Positions 57,061 through 64,000 of a stretch of DNA of 64,000 nucleotides are shown here, piece by piece (position 1 is the stretch's first letter; the number at the start of each line of letters is the position of its first letter). The stretch comes from Panopea generosa (Eukaryota > Mollusca > Bivalvia > Adapedonta > Hiatellidae): contig CM055911.1 in assembly GCA_029582155.1 (NCBI GenBank), positions 49,870,901-49,934,900 of the forward strand, given 5' to 3'. The notes beneath the pieces are model-generated. The model was not told the DNA's origin. It searched no databases and saw only the letters and a program-made list of their open reading frames with translations. Made by a program: the position numbers and the translations under genes.

Positions 57061-57584
57061 TTTACATCAACTCAGTAAAAGAGAACTAATCATATAATGT
57101 ATTATATCAGTGTTTATTACCAGTATGTAAACTTAAAACATCATTGAACTGAAATAGAGGGCGAGCGAATAGAGTATGGTGTCTACTTTGCATAATATGT
57201 ATATACAATAGCTAGTACGAAAATTGCAGAATTAGTTCATAAAATACCTATTGTGTCGACTTCTATTTTGAGCAAAGTAAACACATAACTATGTATCATG
57301 AACCACAATAAGCTAAATGATAAGTGCTTCTTTTGCATAAGGGGCGGTACGCTTCATTTGCATACTTACGCTCCTTATATGACCATTTCCATAATCACTC
57401 ACTTTAACACTTAAAACTGAGTTATAGTATTCATTTATGTGTATTACGTTAACATACACTTGCAGCCTCCACACACCCCACCCCACGTTGCATTTGGTGT
57501 TCTATTTTGTTAAACCTTTTCTTAAATTTCGATCACTTATAAAAAAATGTCCTCTCAGGGCCATCGTGGCATTTTATAAATTTA

Positions 57585-57712
57585 ATTTAAGTCGAAACAA
57601 CGAAACTATGATGGTTATAAGTCAAAACTACGATGGTCAAAAGTCGAAACTACGATGGTGAAAAGTCCAAACAACGAAACTACGACTGTGAAAAGTTGAA
57701 AATACGATGGTA
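57585..57712. repeat. short minisatellite of about 20 bases
   Basis: Five or six units of AAGTCGAAACTACGATGGT with small changes. Confidence 0.75.
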
Positions 57713-58052
57713 GTCAATATTTATTTAGATTTTTCGATTTTTACCAGTAATTGAACTTGGGTATCATTATATGGTGTAGAGCATATGAGAATTATCGAAA
57801 TATACATTTCAGGCCATAACAATGATTGGATTGTAGAGAGATCTCGACAAGTTAATTGCAAAATTCATTATAGATCAAACGAAATGCGCAAATAGGTTTC
57901 CGGGTATTTATTCCCTTGTTTAGACAATTTAGATGTGCTAAGATGATACTTTTGTTAATTCACATTATTGTTTTAACTAAGATTTGTATAGAAGGATTGG
58001 AGTTACCTGTGAAAATGAATTATTGGGCAAACAAATAAATGCTAACATCAAA

Positions 58053-58356
58053 CAACTGTCAAAATGACACACTTATCGTTATAAATAACATATCCGCAAA
58101 GCTATATATGAAAATGGTCACGAATTATCTACTAAAGTATTCAAGGAAGGAACCACTGAAAAACTTATTGAACCTGATGTAATGAAAACATTGTCAGAGT
58201 GTAATAATCTTAATTCGCTCAAACTGTTATATTTTTCAACAAGTACAAGTTGGGACATTCCCAGTAGATAAACTGGTATTTTAGTGTGAACAGGTGTGGT
58301 TCGGTGGTTTGATTGTAAACAAGAAATGTCACTGATTAGTGTCGAATGCCCCAATG
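58053..58356. other. segment present only in the right copy
   Basis: Relative to 538-552 the right copy carries about 300 extra bases. A 78-codon minus frame (58354-58118) fills it, with MSQLVLVEKYNSLSEL in the middle and no recognised domain. It may be an insertion here or a deletion in the left copy. Confidence 0.55.
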
Positions 58357-58489
58357 GTCTGTGAAAATAAAAATATATGTTATAATAGGTAGCTATGTAT
58401 CAATGAATATCTAGAATAATGGACTGACGTTTCAGACTAAGCATGCAATTTCATGTTTTTCTTTCACTTTTTCTATCATTCTTTCTTTA

Positions 58490-59809
58490 AAACATGACCT
58501 TGACATTTGCGTAACCTTGACCGTGACATCTGATGTAATGGTCTGGGTATTTCTACAGGTAGCTGCTGGTGACACCTCATCACGGCATGCTGATCACTTG
58601 TGACAAGCTATTGTAAAATCCCTCCATGTAAGACAAAGCAACAGACCAGAAATGAAATATCAAACAAACTGAAATTATGACCTAAGTGTGAGGTAAGGTT
58701 CTTGGTCTTAACATGACACGTCGTCATGTCATGTTAATCAATTAATAAATTGAGCCATGTGTTTTTTAAAACCATCCATGTATGAAAACATTACAGGACG
58801 GACTTGAAATCTCAAACAGACTCTAAGTGTTGTCATACAAACTCAAAGTGTGATCTTGACCTTTGAGGTACAGGTCTAGGTCTTACGTGTGCCACATCAT
58901 CGTGTCATCTTGATCAACTGAGCCAAATTAAAGACAAAGTTACAGACCAGAAACGCAATATCAAACAAATTGAATATGTGACTTTGACCTTTTAATAAAG
59001 GTTCTGGATCTTACATGCGACACTTAGATCAACTAAGCCAAGTGTTTTTGAAATTTATTTATTAGTGACAAAGTTACAAACCAGACACGAAGTCTCAAAC
59101 AGACCAAGAGTGTTGTCAAACAAAGTTAAATTGTGACCTTGACCTTTGAAATGGGAGTCAGGATGTTAAGTGGGACACGTCGTCATGTTATGTTGATCAT
59201 TTGTATTATTTATAAAATCCATCTCTGCATGACAAAGTTACAGGCCGAACATGAAATCGCACACAGACTCAAAGTATTGTCAAACAAACTTAAAGTTTGA
59301 CCTTAACCTTTGAGGTATGGGTGTTGGTTTTACTCTCAACACGTCGTCATGTAATGTTAATCATTTGTAGCAAGTATTTATAAAATCCGTTTATGCATGA
59401 CAAAGTTACTGGTCGGACACGAAATCTCACACAGACTCGTAGTATTGTCAATGTATGAACTTGACTTTTGAGGTACGGATGTGGGTCTTACTCGTGACAC
59501 GTCGTCATGTTATGTTGATCATTTGTAGCAAGAAATAACAAAATTCAACTCTGCATGACAAAGTTACTGGCAAGACACGAAATCTCGAACGGACTCAAAG
59601 TGTTGTCAAATAAACTCAAAGTGTGACCTTGATCTTTGAGGTACGGGTGTGGGTTTTACTCGCGACTCGTCGTTACGTTACGTTGATCATTTGTAGTAAT
59701 TAATAACAATATTCATCTATGCATGACAAATGACGGCAGGACGGCAGGACAAACGGATGCTGCGATTACTATATGCCACCCAAAATAATTTTTGGTGGGT
59801 GGGGGCATA
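58490..59809 (+). mobile_element. interspersed element with tandem units and terminal hairpin, right copy
   Basis: Counterpart of 660-2039: about eight units with GTGACCTTGACCTTTGA, a shorter GGCAGGACGG tract, GCTGCGATTACTATATGCC and the hairpin 59772-59809 (TATGCCACCC and GGGTGGGGGCATA). Confidence 0.7.
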
Positions 59810-59944
59810 AAAATACAACGAGTATGTTCTATGAGCATTGTTCTAGGTAATCGAAGGTATTTTGGAAGTTAGAATGGTGTCTATTTGCTGGCAGATTCGT
59901 TAACGTTATGGGAGGTTCAAATAATGATTCAAAAACTCACTCAG

Positions 59945-61975
59945 AATTGTATGTGCCATTCTAGTCATCACAGCAGATTATATTAGCCATCCTAGCCATC
60001 ACAGCAGATTGTTTGAGCCACCCTAACCATCACAGCAGATTGTATGAGTCATCCTAGTCACCATAGCAGATTATATGAGCCATACTAGCCATCACAGCAA
60101 AGTGTATGAGCCATACTAGCCATCACAGCAGATTGTATAAGCTATCCTAGCCATCACAGGAGATTGTATGAGCCCTCATCGCCATCACAGCAGATTGTAT
60201 GAGCCATCCTAGCCATTGCATCAGATTGTATGAACCATCCTAGTCATTACAGCAGATTGTATGAGCCATACTAGCCATCACAGCACACTGTTTACGCCAC
60301 CCTAGCCATCACAGCAGAGTGTATGAGCCATCCTAGCAATCACAGCAGATTATATGAGCCCTACTAGCTATCACAGCAGATTGTATGGGCCATCCTATCC
60401 ATTGCAGCAGATTGTATGAACCATCCTAGCCGTTACAGCAGATTATATGAGCCATCCCAGCAGATTGTATGAGCCATCCTAGCCTACACAACAAATCGTA
60501 TGAGCCATCCTAGTAGATTGTATAAGCCATCCTAGCCACCAGAACAAATTGTATGAGTCATCTTAACCATCAGAGCAGATTGTATGAGTCATCCTAGCCA
60601 TCACCATATATTGTATGAGCCATCCTATCAATAACAACAGATTGCATGATCCATCCTAGCTATCACAGCAGATTATATGAGCCCTCCTAGCCATCACAGC
60701 AGATTGTATGAGTCATTCAAGCTATCACAGCAGATTATATGAGCCCTCCTAGCCATCACAGCAGATTGTATGAGCCATCCTAGCAATCACCACAGATTGT
60801 ACGAGCCATCCTAGCATATCATGGCAGATTGAATGAGCCATCCTAGCAGACTGTACGAGACATCCTAGCCATCACAGCAGATTGTATGAGCCATCCTAAC
60901 CATAAAATCAGAATGTATGTGTCATCCTAGCCATCACAGCAGATTATATGTGCCATCCTTGCCATCACAGTAGGTTGTACGAGCCATCCTAGCCATCACA
61001 GAAGAATAAAATTATGAGCCATCTTACCCATCACAGTAGACTGTTTGAGCCATCCTAGCCTTCACAGCAGATAATATGAGCCGTTTTAACCATCACAGCA
61101 GATTGTAAGAGCCATCCTTGCCTTCACAGCAGCTTATATGAGCCATCCTAACTATCAAAGCAGATTGTATGAGTCATCCAAACCATCACATCAGATTGTA
61201 TGACCCATCCTAGCATTCACCACAGATTGTATGAGCCATCCTAGCCATCACAGCAGATTGAATGAGCCATCCTAGCTATCACAGCAGATTGAATGAGCCA
61301 TCCTAGCAGATTGTATCAGCCATCCTAACCATCACCACAGACTGTAAGAGCCATCCTAGCCATCACAGCTGATTGAATGAGCCATCCAAGCAGATTGTAT
61401 GAGCCATCCTAACCATCACCACAGACTGTATGAGCCATCCTAGCCATCACATCAGAATGTATGTGCCATCTTAGCCATCATAGCAGATTGTATGAGCCAT
61501 CCTAGCCATCAAAGCAGATTGTATGAGCCATCCTATCCATCACAGCAGATTGAATGAGCCATCCTAGGAGATTGTATGAGCCATCCTAACCATCACCACA
61601 GACTGTTTGAGCCATCCTAGCCATCACATCAGAAAGTATGTGCCATCTTAGCCATCATAGCAGATTGTATGAGCTATCCTTGCCATCAAAGTAGATTGTA
61701 TGAGCCATCCTAACCATCACATCAGAATGTATGTGCCATCCTAGCCATCACAGCAGATTGTATGAGCCATCCTAGCCATCACAGTAGATTGTATGAGCAA
61801 TCCTAGCCATCACAGAAGAATAAAATTATGAGCAATCCTACCCATCACAGTAGATTGTATGAGCCATCGTAGCCTTCACAGCAGATTATATTAGCCGTTT
61901 TAGCCATCACAGCAGATTGTAAGAGCCATCCTTGCCATCACAGCAGATTATATGAGCAATCCTATTCTTCAGATT
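59945..61975 (+). repeat. 31-bp minisatellite array, right copy
   Basis: About 65 imperfect units of the same sequence as 2165-3475. Local higher-order blocks are visible: a group including CATCACCACAGACTGT, CATCACATCAGAATGTATGT and CATCATAGCAGATTG is repeated near 61400 and 61580. Confidence 0.93.
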
Positions 61976-62166
61976 ATAAATGCCAACCTAGCCACCGCAA
62001 CAGTTTATAGTAGCCATAGGAGAAATCCTAGCTATGACATCACATGATAGGAGCTATCCAAGCTATCAGAAAAGATTATAGAAGGCACTCTAGCAAATGT
62101 AGCCGCTTATAGGATCACAGTAGATAGTAAAAGCCATCACAGCCATGATAGCACGTTATCGGATCT

Positions 62167-62376
62167 GTGGTAGACATTGCAGCACATTATAGGAACCTTC
62201 GGTGTAGAGGAATGTGGTCCGTGAATGTCGATTCTAAAGATGCCGCTATAACGTTTGCGAGATGCTTGTTATATAAATTGTGTTATAAGGGAAATAACTC
62301 GTATAGCTTTATTCCATATAGCTTCATTCACAGTTACTCAACCTGTATGTATCGTATGATTATACATTACAATTAA
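62167..62376 (+). CDS. 69-codon open frame, right copy, function unknown
   Basis: Same start (GTG), length and TAA stop as 3646-3855, with 12 residue changes and no indels. See the left copy for the count of silent and replacement changes. Not recognised, and probably not translated. Confidence 0.2.
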   Translation: MVDIAAHYRNLRCRGMWSVNVDSKDAAITFARCLLYKLCYKGNNSYSFIPYSFIHSYSTCMYRMIIHYN

Positions 62377-62539
62377 TGTCTAAAGACTTCCTATAATAAT
62401 GATAACAACACTCTATCGTGTTATATCTTTTGTTTCGATACCAACTGTATTCCATTTGGAATTCGTTAACTAAACACTCCAATACAGGATACCACAACAT
62501 GGTGTCAGAAATCATATTCAACTAATTTAAATCGATTAT

Positions 62540-62815
62540 TTTACTAACATTCTACCATATATGGCCAAAAATGTGCACCTCTGCACAAGTATGTCCATTT
62601 GTAACCCACTACATGTCTTTGGTAACTGTGGTTAGCTATGGTTACTTGCTATATATCTTTGGTAACTTTTCGTAACTGACTGTTTATTAATTTCTCTTAC
62701 AGGCATTTTGTCCATTTGTAACCCACTATATGCCTTTGGTAACTAGGGTTACTTACTATATGTTTTTGATAACTACAGCATTATTTGGTATCCTGTCCTT
62801 AATAAGCACAGGAAG
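62540..62815 (-). mobile_element. insertion related to the terminus of the 117-bp TTACC array
   Basis: Absent from the left copy (equivalent point about 4015). On the minus strand it contains GTTACCAAAGACATGTAGTG, GGTTACAAATGGACAT and the end GTGCAGAGGTGCAC, matching 35160-35268. The TGTCCATTTGTAACCCACTA segment is present twice (62599 and 62709), so it holds about two units. Confidence 0.75.
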
Positions 62816-63415
62816 TTATTACATAATCTTATGTTAAATTGCCCTTCATTAGCACGAGAGTGTGATATTTGGCTCTCTGCAGCTGTACTGCCCTGGGGCA
62901 AAGACTATTTAGATCAATAATTTAAATAGCCAATAAAAATTAAACTTTTGATTGCACAGATACATGTAGGCTAAATGCTTTTAAAACCAATCATAGTTAA
63001 CTGAGGATTTCATAAGTGCACAGATACATATAGACTGAATGCTTTCAAAATCAACCATAGTTTTCTCAGGATTTTATAAGTGAGTTCAGAAAAAAATAAT
63101 CAAACATTTCTGTTTTTTCAACATTCATTAAGTCCATATCTACTTCTTGTGTTATTTAATTCTTATTTAAATGAGATTATTATCTGTGTTTTAAGTGGTG
63201 GATTTAGTTATCTACATGTCGACAGGTGTTAAATTATAATATTTTAAAGATATTGTTGTTATTGTGATATCCATATAATTATGTTGTGCTGTACAGCTTA
63301 ACAGAAGCACCAACATAAAACACTGTACAGATAGACGAGAGAAAATAGATAATACAATTGTTTTGTTAATTCTTCTTTTTTATATTTTAATAGATGGATG
63401 CTTCTAAATAATTGA
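62816..63415. other. AT-rich spacer of the right copy
   Basis: Matches about 4016-4545; a 60-base stretch (CACAGATACAT, TGAATGCTTT, ATCAACCATAG) is tandemly duplicated near 62955-63062 only here. Confidence 0.65.
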
Positions 63416-63418
63416 ATA

Positions 63419-64000
63419 ATTTCACACTAACATCACACACAACATCATGAGCAGCAGCAGAATCATAACCATTCACACTAGCATCACACACATCATCATC
63501 AGCAGCAGTAACAGCAACATCACCATTCACACTAACATCACACATGGCATCATCATCAGCAGCAGCAACATAAACATTGACACTTACGTCACACACTACA
63601 TCATTGTTAATATATTCTTGTGGTGATGGTAGAGATTGACAACGCATCATGAGTTAAACAATGCCTTTATTACCGACACAATCCTTTTTTATACGGAAAC
63701 TAATTTTTAAGATATCAAATAGTAGCAGGATAGTGTTTACATTTAAAGTTGTGAATAAGACTAAGGTCACTACAATCATCAGTAGCAGCAACATAACCAT
63801 TCACACTAACGTCACACACTACATCATCATTAGCAGCAACATAACCATTCGGACTAACGTCACACACTACATCATCATTAGCAGCAACATAACCATTCAC
63901 ACTAACGTCACACACTACATCATCATTAGCAGCAACATAACCATTCACACTAATGCACAAACTACATCAGCATCAGCAGCAACATAACCAATCACACTAA
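63419..64000. repeat. 48-bp minisatellite array, right copy, running off the window
   Basis: Same units as 4549-5716 (CCATTCACACTAACGTCACA, CATCATCATTAGCAGCAACA). The minus-strand frame 63650-63387 has the same leader (MMRCQSL-SPQEY) and the same tail (VKLFNYL-ASI) as 4778-4521, with only in-frame length changes between them. Units here are more uniform than in the left array. Confidence 0.88.

Larger units (their letters stand above)
58000..64000 (+). repeat. right copy of the long composite direct repeat, cut by the window end
   Basis: Collinear with 485-5200 in direct orientation. Differences: about 300 extra bases at 58053-58356, a 31-bp minisatellite longer by about 700 bases, and an insertion at about 62540-62815. 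It includes the 69-codon frame and the start of the 48-bp array, and runs past the end of the window. Confidence 0.85.

Noticed and set aside
485..64000. CRISPR array or bacterial repeat interpretation of the minisatellites
   Set aside because: Units are contiguous without unique spacers, and the window has spliced exons and SINEs, so it is eukaryotic.

Overview
This window looks like a repeat-rich, AT-rich nuclear genome segment of a marine or freshwater mollusc, most likely a bivalve. That is inference from the content: GT-AG introns, several tRNA-headed SINE families, long minisatellite arrays, arrays with (GGAC)n tracts and a terminal GGGGG..CATA hairpin, MULE and Ty3/gypsy remnants, and a cadherin-repeat gene. 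A dreissenid mussel would fit, but I cannot prove the species. Nothing prokaryotic is present, and most open frames here are by-products of minisatellites whose unit length is a multiple of three.

Layout: 1-256 holds what may be the last exon of a gene lying mostly outside the window. 485-5716 and 58000-64000 are two direct copies of one long composite block with the same order of parts (hairpin-ended array, 31-bp minisatellite, 69-codon frame, spacer, 48-bp minisatellite); the second copy runs off the window. The 48-bp minisatellite of the first copy is interrupted by an apparent MULE-type transposon (about 5723-13637) with matching terminal inverted repeats and the decayed C-terminal part of a MULE transposase. 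This interval also holds a gag-like fragment between two 80-bp direct repeats and a C2H2 zinc-finger fragment. The minisatellite resumes at 13641, is split again by an inverted-repeat element (13902-16300) and ends near 16605.

17480-41000 is almost entirely repeats: a 56-bp minisatellite, two look-alike MITEs, about 117-bp arrays (19.6, 21, 32.6-35.3 kb), a hairpin-ended element nested in one of them, a decayed Ty3/gypsy gag (35.5-36.1 kb) and a 3.3-kb array of an 18-bp unit.

44936-52596 is the one gene I can reconstruct with confidence: six exons joined by GT-AG introns whose phases all agree, giving a 252-residue protein with a signal peptide, two cadherin-like repeats and a C-terminal hydrophobic tail without a cytoplasmic domain, so probably GPI-anchored. 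Its introns carry SINEs, a minisatellite and a CT microsatellite. 52600-57990 is intergenic with more interspersed repeats. Apart from the cadherin-like gene, the genes here are fragments of mobile elements rather than a working pathway.
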